Positions 33,675 through 42,105 of a stretch of 64,000 bases of DNA are shown in pieces; positions within the stretch are counted from its first letter, which is position 1; every line of letters begins with the position of its first letter. Origin of the DNA: Pseudoalteromonas luteoviolacea H33-S (lineage in GTDB: Bacteria; Pseudomonadota; Gammaproteobacteria; Enterobacterales; Alteromonadaceae); contig NZ_AUXY01000098.1 of the NCBI RefSeq assembly GCF_001625695.1, positions 62,001 to 126,000 on the forward strand, read 5' to 3'. The position numbers and the translations under genes were made by a program. The notes below the pieces were generated by a model that saw only the letters and a list, made by a program, of their open reading frames with translations, did no database searches and was not told the DNA's origin.

Positions 33675-34403
33675 TTATAGCCATTGTAAGGAGTTGTTGA
33701 CTTCGCCTTGATACTTATCAAGTGGAGTGCCTAATTTTGCAACCAAAATGGTGTCTGCATTGGCGCCTTTATTAATGGAGCCACTGAATCGGCTGTCACT
33801 AAACTGGGTATCACCCTGACGATAGTCATTTTTGTCGCTTGGAACAATAAATACGGTCATAGGACCGTGATCTGATTGAAAGATCAAGTGCAAACTGCGT
33901 TGACCTTTAAAGTTGCAGAATGTTGCATAAGTCACTTTGCCCGGCAGTGATTCAAGTTTACCGCCAAGCATAGCAAGTTTCTCATTGACTACTTGTAGAT
34001 TCACTTCTTTACTGAGTGTTAACGCGCTCTCTTCGTAATATACGTGTTCAAGAGCATGTTCTCCAGCATATAAAGGTGCATGGACAGCGGTGCTAAAGTA
34101 AACCATCACAGCCAGTACAACAGATGCCGCTGACGCAATGGGCACGGTAAAGCGCCTGTACCACGCTAGATTCACGACATTGTCGGCAGAGTGCGCCTTA
34201 GGTTCTTGCTCATCCATGTTAGCAAGTAATTTGGCTTGCAAGCCCTCAGGTACCGGAACCTTTAACGCATCACCTAACATATCATCAAAATCTTGCACTT
34301 CGTCAACCAAACGTTTTTTAGCTGGGTCTTGCTTAGCTTCGTTCATAAGTTGCTCATCGCTCGGATCGGCGAACAGGCGACGGCGAAATTCTAAATCATC
34401 CAT
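33675..34403 (-). CDS. DUF3379 membrane protein, probable anti-sigma factor
   Basis: A 242-residue protein with a cytoplasmic N-terminus, one membrane segment near residues 88-107 (FTVPIASAASVVLAVMVYFS) and a periplasmic C-terminal domain of about 135 residues. This is the usual anti-sigma layout, and the sequence fits the DUF3379 family. The start codon overlaps the last base of the upstream ECF sigma factor stop, so the two are translationally coupled. The N-terminal region (LEFRRRLFADPSDEQLMNEAKQDPAKKRLVDEVQDFDDMLGDALKVPVPEGL) is the likely sigma-binding part. The classical zinc-binding ZAS motif (HxxxCxxC) is absent. Confidence 0.82.
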   Translation of the reverse strand: MDDLEFRRRLFADPSDEQLMNEAKQDPAKKRLVDEVQDFDDMLGDALKVPVPEGLQAKLLANMDEQEPKAHSADNVVNLAWYRRFTVPIASAASVVLAVMVYFSTAVHAPLYAGEHALEHVYYEESALTLSKEVNLQVVNEKLAMLGGKLESLPGKVTYATFCNFKGQRSLHLIFQSDHGPMTVFIVPSDKNDYRQGDTQFSDSRFSGSINKGANADTILVAKLGTPLDKYQGEVNNSLQWL

Positions 34404-34918
34404 CAGTTTGATGCCCCCTTTGCTGATTCATTCACGTTAGTTAGTGCCTCTTTTAGCTGATTTCTCGCTCTATACAGTCGGGTCATGACTGTATTTTTGT
34501 TTAACTCTAAAATCTCTGCGATTTCATCCCCAGAGCACCCCATGACAACCTGAAGTAAAAGGGGCTCTCTATATTCAGAAGCCAACTGATTGATTTGTCT
34601 TTGAACAACAGTTTGCTCCATTTCATCATCTAATGCTGTGCTTTTGGTATCGACTAAGGTGTCGTTTTCAACATCCGCATAGTCAAATTGTTTTCTCTCA
34701 AAGCGACGGGCGTTTTCTCGTCGCAATATGGTTAGTAACCAAGATTTGGCGGCTTTTTCATCCTGTAGTGCATCTAAAGAACGCCATGCACGTAAAAATG
34801 TTTCCTGAACCAAATCTTCTGCAATAGTTGGGTCTTGGCATAACCAGTAAGCAAAGCGATATAACTCTGTATGGTAAACCTGAACCAAAGATTCGTAACG
34901 TTTTTGTTTTTGGGTCAT
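34403..34918 (-). CDS. ECF-type sigma-70 factor
   Basis: A 171-residue extracytoplasmic-function sigma factor. Region 2 reads YHTELYRFAYWLCQDPTIAEDLVQETFLRAWRSLD (residues about 15-49) and region 4 reads LASEYREPLLLQVVMGCSGDEIAEILELNKNTVMTRLYRARNQLKEAL (about 113-160), where the helix-turn-helix sits. Regions 1.1 and 3 are missing, as in all ECF factors. It lies 51 bases downstream of batD in the same direction and overlaps the DUF3379 gene by one base. This links it to the Bat operon, possibly as its last genes. The trigger is unknown, and no target promoter motif could be assigned. Confidence 0.92.
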   Translation of the reverse strand: MTQKQKRYESLVQVYHTELYRFAYWLCQDPTIAEDLVQETFLRAWRSLDALQDEKAAKSWLLTILRRENARRFERKQFDYADVENDTLVDTKSTALDDEMEQTVVQRQINQLASEYREPLLLQVVMGCSGDEIAEILELNKNTVMTRLYRARNQLKEALTNVNESAKGASN

Positions 34919-34969
34919 GCTAACTAGACCTTGCCTTCAGCAATATTATTTCGTTTTTCGCCATATTTT

Positions 34970-36616
34970 TTAGTAAAGCGACTCTAGGCTATTCTTAGCG
35001 TCTGATTTTGAACGCTTTTTAATTTTACATATTTGATTATATAGCGTTACGAGATCGACCTGTTGTTTATTTGCACTATAAAGGGATGCTTGCAATTTTG
35101 CAATTTCTTCCCCAATTTCGGGTGATTGCTGGCTTAACCACGATTTCAGTGTTTGCTGATGAGCAAGCTCTAGATAGTTACGCAATAGCGAGTAGAACTG
35201 GTTTGCGTCATTGCTCTTTGCAGCGGTTCCCAATTGCTTGAGTTTTGCTTGTGCATCAGTACTTATATTGGGTTGATTATTCACTTGCGGGCTTTGTGCT
35301 GATACAGTCGGTTTTCTAAGTAGTAATACAGCCAATGTAATCAACCATAGTAAATAGCCTAACCCCATAATAAGCCAATCAACCCAAGACTTTTCAACAT
35401 CTTTGTAAATGATGGTCGGCTCAACGCTGGTTTGCGGTAGTGTATCTTGGGTTTGAGTATCAACTTGTGGCAAAGTCACAGGCTGTTGAGGTTGATTAGG
35501 ATCTGCAATCACTTCAATTGTTCTCGCTGGTAGAGTGGCATATTGAATGCGATTTATCACCGTATTAAACCAAGGTAATTTAACCTCTGGTAGAGTATAA
35601 GTGCCCGGTTTTTGTGGCAGAAGCGCATATGATGCAACCATTTGTGAAATGACTCGACCATCACGAGCCATTTGGTTACGGTCGGTTTCATCAGGGTAAA
35701 TTCTAAACCCATCTACGCTTGGCACTTCAATATCAGGCATTTGCTCTTTAGTAATGCCCAATGCAGTTAAGGTAAACGTACGTGTGATCGGCGCACCGAC
35801 AACAACTTGCGCATCTTCTGGTTGCCATTCTTCAGCCAAGTTAACCAATTCGCTCGGTAGCCATGCACCACGGTAATTGTCAGGAATAGGTTTTACTTCA
35901 ACATCAATAGAGTCACCAACCGCGCTAACAGCCATTCTTCGATAACCCTCTCTAACTTGACCATTGAAAATCGGCCCTTCAATTTTAAAGTTACCACTCT
36001 TTTGAGGCTGTATAAGGTAATTTCTTGTGATCACTCGATAGCGGCGGCCATCAAGTACTTCATAATTTTCTTCTTGCTGTCCCATTGGCGTAATCGAGCC
36101 GTCATTCATCGTTGGCGGTGTCATTTGCGCGTCGAGCAAATCTTTACCAATGAAAAGCTTAACGGTATATAGCGCAGCTTGTTGCACATACAAAGATTCT
36201 AGGTTGAGTTCAGTGGTAACAAACACATCTTTTTGTTGATTGTCATCTGCTTCTCTTGCAACAACACGCAGAGTAATGGGTTGACTCTTTACACCAGATA
36301 CTTCAAAAGCAGGAATGGTTAACTCTCCAGCACTTCGAGACATCACCTGCATTTGCCAGCTTGTAGCACTGCTCATGCTGCCATTAACAATTTGTGTGCG
36401 AGAGCTGGTACTCACAGGGCCTGTAATGAAGCTTCTTGCCATGGCGCTTGTATCAGGCATTTGGCCCGACACTTTACCATCCGCTTCTATAGTTAAAGTA
36501 AAGTATTCCCCAACTAATACGGGGTTTTTATCGACACTGGTTGTCAGTCTGTCTATAGCCAAAGCGGGCAGCGCGACAGCGAATAAAATAAAATAAATAG
36601 CAAATCGCATTACCAT
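34970..36616 (-). CDS. batD: BatD-family (oxygen-tolerance) membrane protein
   Basis: A 548-residue BatD protein. The signal peptide (FAIYFILFAVALPALA) is followed by a large periplasmic part of beta-sandwich domains (LTTSVDKNPVLVGEYFTLTIEADGKVSG, QMQVMSRSAGELTIPAFEVSGVKSQPITL, LLPQKPGTYTLPEVKLPWFNT). One membrane segment near residue 415 (WLIMGLGYLLWLITLAVLLLRK) and a cytoplasmic helical tail end the protein. ATG at 36616 has AGGAG ten bases upstream and overlaps the BatB/C stop by seven bases; ATG at 36610 is also possible. Bat proteins with MoxR and DUF58 are thought to assemble or chaperone membrane complexes. The client is unknown here. Confidence 0.9.
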   Translation of the reverse strand: MVMRFAIYFILFAVALPALAIDRLTTSVDKNPVLVGEYFTLTIEADGKVSGQMPDTSAMARSFITGPVSTSSRTQIVNGSMSSATSWQMQVMSRSAGELTIPAFEVSGVKSQPITLRVVAREADDNQQKDVFVTTELNLESLYVQQAALYTVKLFIGKDLLDAQMTPPTMNDGSITPMGQQEENYEVLDGRRYRVITRNYLIQPQKSGNFKIEGPIFNGQVREGYRRMAVSAVGDSIDVEVKPIPDNYRGAWLPSELVNLAEEWQPEDAQVVVGAPITRTFTLTALGITKEQMPDIEVPSVDGFRIYPDETDRNQMARDGRVISQMVASYALLPQKPGTYTLPEVKLPWFNTVINRIQYATLPARTIEVIADPNQPQQPVTLPQVDTQTQDTLPQTSVEPTIIYKDVEKSWVDWLIMGLGYLLWLITLAVLLLRKPTVSAQSPQVNNQPNISTDAQAKLKQLGTAAKSNDANQFYSLLRNYLELAHQQTLKSWLSQQSPEIGEEIAKLQASLYSANKQQVDLVTLYNQICKIKKRSKSDAKNSLESLY

Positions 36617-38478
36617 GATTTCTCAGCTCCTACTGGTTGTCTTTGTTGTTGTCTTTGTCTTGATTCCAAAAGCATTTTGTTCTTCAGCAAAATAGCGGGG
36701 TCATCTGGTACTCGGCGCAGTAGCTGATTGAGTTGCTGCGCTTTTTCTTTCTCTTCTGGTGTTAATTCCTTCATTTCACTTGGCAGCATTTGTTCCGATT
36801 GCTCACCTTCTTTTGGCTCACTTTGTTGTGCTTGCTGCGGGCGTGCTTGGGATTGCTCTTCTGTTTGCTCGCTTTCTTCACCTGTTTGTTTATCTGCTAA
36901 TTCAGGCTTATTTTGACTGTCTGATTGCTCACTACTTTGAGATTGCTCTGACTGTTCGCTATTTTCTTGCTCAGATTCATTTCCTTGTCCGTCTTGCGAT
37001 TGGTTCTGTTGATCGCTTTGTTCACCAGATTGTTGCTCTTGATTTTCGCTTTCACCTTGCTGCTGATCGTTTTGCTGTTCAGAAGACTGCTCTTGCTGCT
37101 GATTGTTTTGATCTTGGTTTTGTTGTGATTGCTGATCTTTCATTTGCTCAAGGAGTTCTTTGTTCTCTTGTGCTTGCGATAATGACGGATCTAGTTTCAA
37201 CGCTTGATCATAAGCTTGAATAGCGTCATCAAGTTTACCTATATGGGCGAGGGCGTTACCTAGGTTATATTGACCTATGGCTGTATTTGCATTTTCTAAA
37301 GTCTTTGCAGCTTGCTCATATTGACCTTGTTTATATTGTGCAGCCCCACGTAACGACGCATCCTGTGCGGTACTTGCTTGATCAAAGTCTTCTTTTTGAT
37401 AAGCAGAAAGCGCATTTTGGTCGGCATTTTTGAACCAAGATTGCCAATCGGCTGCATAACTGGGTTGGCTTGGTAAATAGGCAATAACGCAAATTATCAG
37501 CGCAACTGAATTATTACGAAATGCCAATAGTGCGAGAGGAATAATTACAAATAATAAATATTTTCCCGCGTCGACGCGCCAAAGGGTTTCGTTTGGCTCA
37601 TTGGGCGTTTCAATATCTTGCGTATTATTTATTGCAAAGGTTTCTATATCTGAGTTATCCGGTGAGTAAGTGGCATATCGGCCGCCTAAGCGCTGCGCAA
37701 GTGAACGTAATCTATCGACATAAAGCTTAGGAACGACAATTTGTCCATATCTATCTTTTAAAAAGCCGCCTTCTGGAATACTAATAGGTGCGCCTTGTGC
37801 TGTGCCAACACCGTAAACATGCAGGGTATAACCTGAGCCGCTGAGCATATCATGTATATCTTGTGCATCTTCCAACTCGACTTCATCGGTGATTAAAATG
37901 ATTTCGCCTGATGGGTAACCTGCCTGTGCAAGCAAGGTTTTTGCTTGGTCAATACCGGCTAGTACGTTAGCGCCTTTGCCCGGCATAATCTCTGGGCTAA
38001 TACTTGGTACAAGGTTTTCTAGCGTATTTATATCGCTTGTGAGTGGTGAGATAATAAAGGCATCTTGTGCGTAGGCAACCAATGCGGTGTCACCCTCACG
38101 AAACTGTTGCAACATGTCTAAGGTTTTAAATCTGGCCTGAGTCAATCTGTTAGGTGCAATGTCCGTCGAATACATAGAGTAGGACATATCCATAACGATG
38201 ACTCTAGCCTGTTTGGCAGAGAAAACCGGCACGCTTTGCTTTTCAATGCTTGGCCCCGCTGCAGCAAATACCCCTAGGAATAAAATTAGACTGGTTAACC
38301 ATGTTGAGTGACTGGCTTTACTTTGATTGCCTTCAGTTAAAACCACTTTCGCAAGATGCGGTGCAATTAATTGAGACTGTTTATGGCCTGCTTTTTTGTA
38401 CCATTGCAATAAACTGATGATTGCCCAGGGTATCAATAGCCAAAGTAGTTCGGGTCGAATAAATTGAAATTCGGTCAT
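36610..38478 (-). CDS. batB: BatB-BatC fusion: VWA domain, TPR and Gln/Glu/Ser-rich tail
   Basis: A 622-residue inner-membrane protein. N-terminal membrane segments (about 10-25 and 60-75) precede a von Willebrand A domain with MIDAS motif DMSYS (D97). A further membrane segment lies near 310-345, followed by TPR repeats (QYEQAAKTLENANTAIGQYNLGNALAHIGKLDDAIQAYDQALKLDPSLSQAQEN). A low-complexity Gln/Glu/Ser/Asn tract of about 140 residues follows. The end (LLRRVPDDPAILLKNKMLLESRQR) is the BatC signature, so batB and batC are fused. ATG at 38478 has GGAGGCGAG upstream; it starts one base after the batA stop. The acidic repetitive tail may form slippage-prone DNA. Confidence 0.9.
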   Translation of the reverse strand: MTEFQFIRPELLWLLIPWAIISLLQWYKKAGHKQSQLIAPHLAKVVLTEGNQSKASHSTWLTSLILFLGVFAAAGPSIEKQSVPVFSAKQARVIVMDMSYSMYSTDIAPNRLTQARFKTLDMLQQFREGDTALVAYAQDAFIISPLTSDINTLENLVPSISPEIMPGKGANVLAGIDQAKTLLAQAGYPSGEIILITDEVELEDAQDIHDMLSGSGYTLHVYGVGTAQGAPISIPEGGFLKDRYGQIVVPKLYVDRLRSLAQRLGGRYATYSPDNSDIETFAINNTQDIETPNEPNETLWRVDAGKYLLFVIIPLALLAFRNNSVALIICVIAYLPSQPSYAADWQSWFKNADQNALSAYQKEDFDQASTAQDASLRGAAQYKQGQYEQAAKTLENANTAIGQYNLGNALAHIGKLDDAIQAYDQALKLDPSLSQAQENKELLEQMKDQQSQQNQDQNNQQQEQSSEQQNDQQQGESENQEQQSGEQSDQQNQSQDGQGNESEQENSEQSEQSQSSEQSDSQNKPELADKQTGEESEQTEEQSQARPQQAQQSEPKEGEQSEQMLPSEMKELTPEEKEKAQQLNQLLRRVPDDPAILLKNKMLLESRQRQQQRQPVGAEKSW

Positions 38479-38479
38479 A

Positions 38480-39466
38480 TTAATTATCTCGCCTCCATTG
38501 TGTTGCAAAGCGAATAAGCAGTACTAAACCCCACAGAGTAATTGCGGCCAATAGGGGAATATAAAACAATGCGATTTTAGGACGAAATGTTTCATCCTCT
38601 GCTGAAATAGGCTCTAGGTTATCAAGTTCAGAGTAAATTTGTTGTAGGCCTTGTACATCTTTTGCTCTAAAGTATCGGCCACCTGTCTCTGTTGCAATGT
38701 GTGTCAGAGTTTGCTCATCAATGCTTGCCCCCGACATACTGCCCAGTGAGAAAAAGCCCATGTTTCTGCGACCGTCAGAGCCAACACCAATGGTATATAC
38801 TTTTATTCCTTCTTCTCTGGCTAAGATTAACGCCTCTTCAGGTTGTAAGTTACCAGCGGTATTTTGACCGTCGGTAAGTAAAATGAGGATGCGATTACTT
38901 TCTTCTTTTTGATTGAAACGTTTAACGGCAAGACCTAACGCATCACCGATTGCCGTTGCTCTGCCCACCAAGCCAATTTGTGACTCTTGCAGCATTTGAC
39001 TTACGGTATTAATGTCTTTGGTTAATGGCGTTTGTAAAAAAGCGGTGTCGGCAAATAATATCAAGCCAAGTCTATCGCCTTGTCGCTGTTCTATAAAATC
39101 ACTTAATACAGCTTTAACGACAGACAATCTGTCGATATAACGGCCATTGTACTCCATGTCTTCTTCAGCCATAGAGTGAGAAAGGTCGACAGCCAGCATG
39201 ATATCTCTACCTTCACTGGGCAATGTGATTGGGTCATCTAGCCAAGTTGGGTTGCTCAAAGCGGTGACCAAAAGCAGCCAGACTAGCATTTCGAGCCAGT
39301 TTCTTTTTCGAGAATACGATTGTACCTGTGTGCCGATACCGCCTAATGAGGCATAACTAGGCATACGGATTTTCTGTTGGGACTGTACTGCAACAGGTTT
39401 TATTTTTGAGATTATCCAAGGTAGTGGGAGCAATAAAAAAGCCAACGGCCACTCAAATTCAAACAT
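38480..39466 (-). CDS. batA: BatA-type VWA-domain membrane protein
   Basis: A 328-residue inner-membrane protein with a von Willebrand A domain. N-terminal membrane segments (5-20 and 58-72) are followed by the MIDAS motif DLSHS (D94). RLGLILFADTAFLQTPLT and ILLTDGQNTAGN are the other metal-site loops, and the protein ends in a C-terminal membrane segment (IALFYIPLLAAITLWGLVLLIRF). It is the standard BatA layout. Its start overlaps the DUF4381 stop by eight bases, and the BatB/C start follows its stop by one base. All genes from moxR to batD are thus tightly packed. Confidence 0.93.
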   Translation of the reverse strand: MFEFEWPLAFLLLPLPWIISKIKPVAVQSQQKIRMPSYASLGGIGTQVQSYSRKRNWLEMLVWLLLVTALSNPTWLDDPITLPSEGRDIMLAVDLSHSMAEEDMEYNGRYIDRLSVVKAVLSDFIEQRQGDRLGLILFADTAFLQTPLTKDINTVSQMLQESQIGLVGRATAIGDALGLAVKRFNQKEESNRILILLTDGQNTAGNLQPEEALILAREEGIKVYTIGVGSDGRRNMGFFSLGSMSGASIDEQTLTHIATETGGRYFRAKDVQGLQQIYSELDNLEPISAEDETFRPKIALFYIPLLAAITLWGLVLLIRFATQWRRDN

Positions 39467-39893
39467 CTAAGCGCTCCTTGATTTTAAAAGTTTTAATTGC
39501 CGTCAGGAGCTTTTCGCTTTGTTCATAGTTGTTATCTGATTGATATAATGAGGCAATGTCTTGTTCATTGAGCTGCGCTTTTGATAGTGTATTTAAAGTT
39601 TTACACCAGTTTGTGCTGGTTTGTGATGCGACGGTTGTACCGTAATAATGTTTGGCTAATCTCTTGACAAGACCATGCAAGGCAAGCGCGTCTTGTTTAT
39701 GTGTTTCACTGAGCTGTATTGCCTCTCGTTTTGCCGCGCCATAGCGCCAATTTTTATATAACCAAACAGTCAATGCGACCAGAAAAAGTGTTGAAGCAAT
39801 GATCAGTGCCCACATTGGCAAAGACAAAGGCCACCAACTTACTTGCTCTGGCGGTATTACATCATGAAGGGCATCTAAAGGGGATTGATTCAT
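39459..39893 (-). CDS. DUF4381 membrane protein of the MoxR-Bat operon
   Basis: A 144-residue protein with one membrane segment near residues 25-46 (LSLPMWALIIASTLFLVALTVWLY) after a short N-terminus (PLDALHDVIPPEQVSWWPL). The latter carries the P-x-x-x-x-WWP motif of the DUF4381 family. The C-terminal cytoplasmic part is helical (LHGLVKRLAKHYYG, STNWCKTLNTLSKAQLNEQDIASLYQ). ATG at 39893 has AGGTGA just upstream; GTG at 39902 is an alternative overlapping the previous stop. It regularly lies between DUF58 and batA, and its role in the complex is unknown. Confidence 0.88.
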   Translation of the reverse strand: MNQSPLDALHDVIPPEQVSWWPLSLPMWALIIASTLFLVALTVWLYKNWRYGAAKREAIQLSETHKQDALALHGLVKRLAKHYYGTTVASQTSTNWCKTLNTLSKAQLNEQDIASLYQSDNNYEQSEKLLTAIKTFKIKERLDV

Positions 39894-39898
39894 TATTG

Positions 39899-40840
39899 TC
39901 ACCTAGAGAGCTGTGTTTCTAAGGGGGTATCAGCAGAGAAGTTGAGCATGGTCATGCCAGAACGCTGTAAGCGCTTTAACCGAGTGTTAAACACTTGCTG
40001 GGCGCGTTTGGCAAACTTGTCTCTAAATTGTTTGTCGCTCAGTGGCAATGTCCAAGCACTGTGCGTACCTTGGATTTCGACTGCTTCGCTGTAAGCTGGT
40101 AAGGTATGCTCGAATGGATCACTTACTTGGCAACCAATTAACTCACAGTGTCTACTTATCCCTTCAAGTAAGGAAAAGCTTTCTTCATCTAGCTCAGAAA
40201 AGTCTGAAATAAGATAAATTAAACTGCCCGGCTTTGCGAGATGTTTGAGGCGCTTTAAATTGTCGTTAAATCGACTGTCGCTTTGTTTGTCACGACTAAT
40301 TAGGCTGGTGTTATGTACATCACATAATTGATGACAAAATGCTAAAACGCCTTTATCCCTAGCCGTTGGTTTGAGCTCATGATGACTGTGCTCTGAAAAT
40401 ACCACGCCACCAAGCCTATCGCCACGTTGCGATGCTGACCATGCAACAAGAGCACTTAAATGCGCGGCTTGCACAGATTTGAGCAGCAATTGGCTGCCAA
40501 ATAGCATGCTATTGGACAAGTCTGTAAATAAAAAGACTGGACGTTCTTTCTCTTCTTGGTAAAGCTTTGTGTGCGCTTCACCCGTACGAGCCGTTACGCG
40601 CCAATCTATCGCGCGGATATCGTCACCATATTGGTATTGACGCACTTCAGCAAATTCCATGCCTCGCCCTTTGTGAGGTGCGAGGTATTGTCCAGCTTGT
40701 GCACTGCGAATTTGACCTTTTGGTTTTAAGTCGAGAAGGCGGGCCTTGCTCCTGTAGTAGAGCAACTCTTTCAGCCCGAGTTCGACGCCATTGCTGTGGC
40801 AATTTTCAAACCAGTTTTTAATATCAATATTTGCTTTCAT
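39899..40840 (-). CDS. DUF58-domain protein
   Basis: A 313-residue cytoplasmic protein of the DUF58 group, related to VWA domains. The defining motif GRGMEFAEVRQYQYGDDIRAIDWRVTARTGEAHTKLYQEEKERPVFLFTDLSNSM is at about residues 57-112, including the MIDAS-like DLSNS. It is encoded between moxR (16-base gap) and DUF4381. It is regarded as the partner of MoxR ATPases in metal-dependent complex maturation; the exact function is not known. Confidence 0.93.
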   Translation of the reverse strand: MKANIDIKNWFENCHSNGVELGLKELLYYRSKARLLDLKPKGQIRSAQAGQYLAPHKGRGMEFAEVRQYQYGDDIRAIDWRVTARTGEAHTKLYQEEKERPVFLFTDLSNSMLFGSQLLLKSVQAAHLSALVAWSASQRGDRLGGVVFSEHSHHELKPTARDKGVLAFCHQLCDVHNTSLISRDKQSDSRFNDNLKRLKHLAKPGSLIYLISDFSELDEESFSLLEGISRHCELIGCQVSDPFEHTLPAYSEAVEIQGTHSAWTLPLSDKQFRDKFAKRAQQVFNTRLKRLQRSGMTMLNFSADTPLETQLSR

Positions 40841-40856
40841 AGCGGAAGACTACACT

Positions 40857-41813
40857 TTAAGGAACTGGCACTAACTCAAGGATGCGGCTGATTACCTGAT
40901 CTTTTGTAATACCATCTGCTTGTGCTTCGTAGCTTAAAATAATGCGATGTCTGAGCACATCATGTAACACTGCTTGTATATCATCAGGCGTGACAAAATC
41001 ACGTTCTTGTAGCCAAGCGTGAGCACGAGCACATTTATCAAGCGCAATGGTTGCACGTGGACTCGCACCCAGTTCAATCCAAGTACCAAGTTCAGCATCT
41101 AAGTTTGCCGCCTCACGAGTAGCGATAATAAGTTGTACCAAGTATTGCTCAAGTGGTTCTGCAAGATGTAACTCAAGTACCTTCTTTCTTGCTTCGAATA
41201 AAGTTTGCTGACTGATTGGGTTAAATTTAACGGCTTCAGTACTGAGTGCCTCACCACGTGTTAAACGTAAAATCTCTAACTCAGTTTGCGCTTTTGGGTA
41301 GTCAATATTGAGATGCAGCAAAAAGCGGTCTAATTGTGCTTCAGGGAGCGGGTAAGTCCCTTCTTGCTCAAGTGGGTTTTGGGTCGCCATAACCATAAAT
41401 AGTTCAGGTAATGGATAAGTCGTTTTACCTACTGTGACTTGTCTTTCTGCCATCGCCTCTAATAACGCTGACTGAACTTTAGCGGGAGCTCGGTTTATTT
41501 CATCAGCCAGTACTAGGTTATGGAATAGTGGGCCTTTCTCAAATACAAATTCACTGGTTTGTTGTCTGTAAATATCGGTACCAGTAATGTCAGCAGGTAA
41601 TAAGTCAGGGGTAAACTGAACACGTTGGAAACTGCCTTCAATGCCTTTGGCAAGTGCGTTTACAGCACGTGTTTTTGCCAGCCCTGGAGGGCCTTCTACC
41701 AGTAGGTGACCATCAGCTAAAATCGCGATTAAAAGGGCTTCAGTCAGGTCTGGTTGACCAATAATTTGGGTATCTAAGTATTTTTTTAATTCAGTAAACT
41801 CATTAACTGCCAT
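40857..41813 (-). CDS. moxR: MoxR-family AAA+ ATPase
   Basis: A 318-residue AAA+ ATPase. Walker A is seen in LLVEGPPGLAKTRAVNALA (residues about 32-50), Walker B in LVLADEINRAP, sensor 1 in VMATQNPLEQEGTYPLPEAQLDRF, and sensor 2 with the lid domain in LGASPRATIALDKCARAHAWL. MoxR ATPases act as chaperones that insert cofactors or activate complexes together with VWA proteins. It is the first gene of the leftward operon and is divergent from fadI across a 292-base gap. Confidence 0.95.
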   Translation of the reverse strand: MAVNEFTELKKYLDTQIIGQPDLTEALLIAILADGHLLVEGPPGLAKTRAVNALAKGIEGSFQRVQFTPDLLPADITGTDIYRQQTSEFVFEKGPLFHNLVLADEINRAPAKVQSALLEAMAERQVTVGKTTYPLPELFMVMATQNPLEQEGTYPLPEAQLDRFLLHLNIDYPKAQTELEILRLTRGEALSTEAVKFNPISQQTLFEARKKVLELHLAEPLEQYLVQLIIATREAANLDAELGTWIELGASPRATIALDKCARAHAWLQERDFVTPDDIQAVLHDVLRHRIILSYEAQADGITKDQVISRILELVPVP

Positions 41814-42031
41814 GCTTGTTTGTCCTTGTTATGACAAATTTGTTGCTTATTTATATGGATTGAAACAGAAAACTCAAGCTTTTGAGGTGTAATTTCACAC
41901 TTTTCTTAGACTCTTTTTTTTCGTTTAGTTCCATATTTTTAATATATTTTTCAGATGCTTTTTGATTTGTTTAAAATTCACGCTAAGTTTAATTTGCGCT
42001 GTGATTTTTACAGACAATTTCCATTTTTCTA

Positions 42032-42060
42032 TTGGCAGAATGGATTCGGTTGTTTAGAAT
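42032..42060 (+). promoter_or_regulatory. Sigma-70 promoter of fadIJ
   Basis: TTGGCA (42032-42037), a 17-base spacer and TAGAAT (42055-42060) match the consensus at 5 of 6 positions each, 45 bases before fadI. Confidence 0.7.
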
Positions 42061-42071
42061 CGAGTTAAAAT

Positions 42072-42088
42072 AACAGGTCAGACCTGTC
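42072..42088. promoter_or_regulatory. FadR-like operator upstream of fadI
   Basis: AACAGGTCAGACCTGTC holds the perfect palindrome CAGGTC-A-GACCTG (42074-42086). This resembles the FadR consensus AACTGGTCNGACCAGTT as I remember it, with changed outer bases. It lies just downstream of the predicted -10, where a bound protein would block elongation. Confidence 0.65.
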
Positions 42089-42105
42089 AGCGGGAGAGCA
42101 AATTC

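Noticed and set aside
36759..37223. A 154-codon plus-strand frame opposite the BatB-BatC fusion
   Set aside because: It is a shadow of the biased low-complexity Gln/Glu/Ser codons on the other strand.
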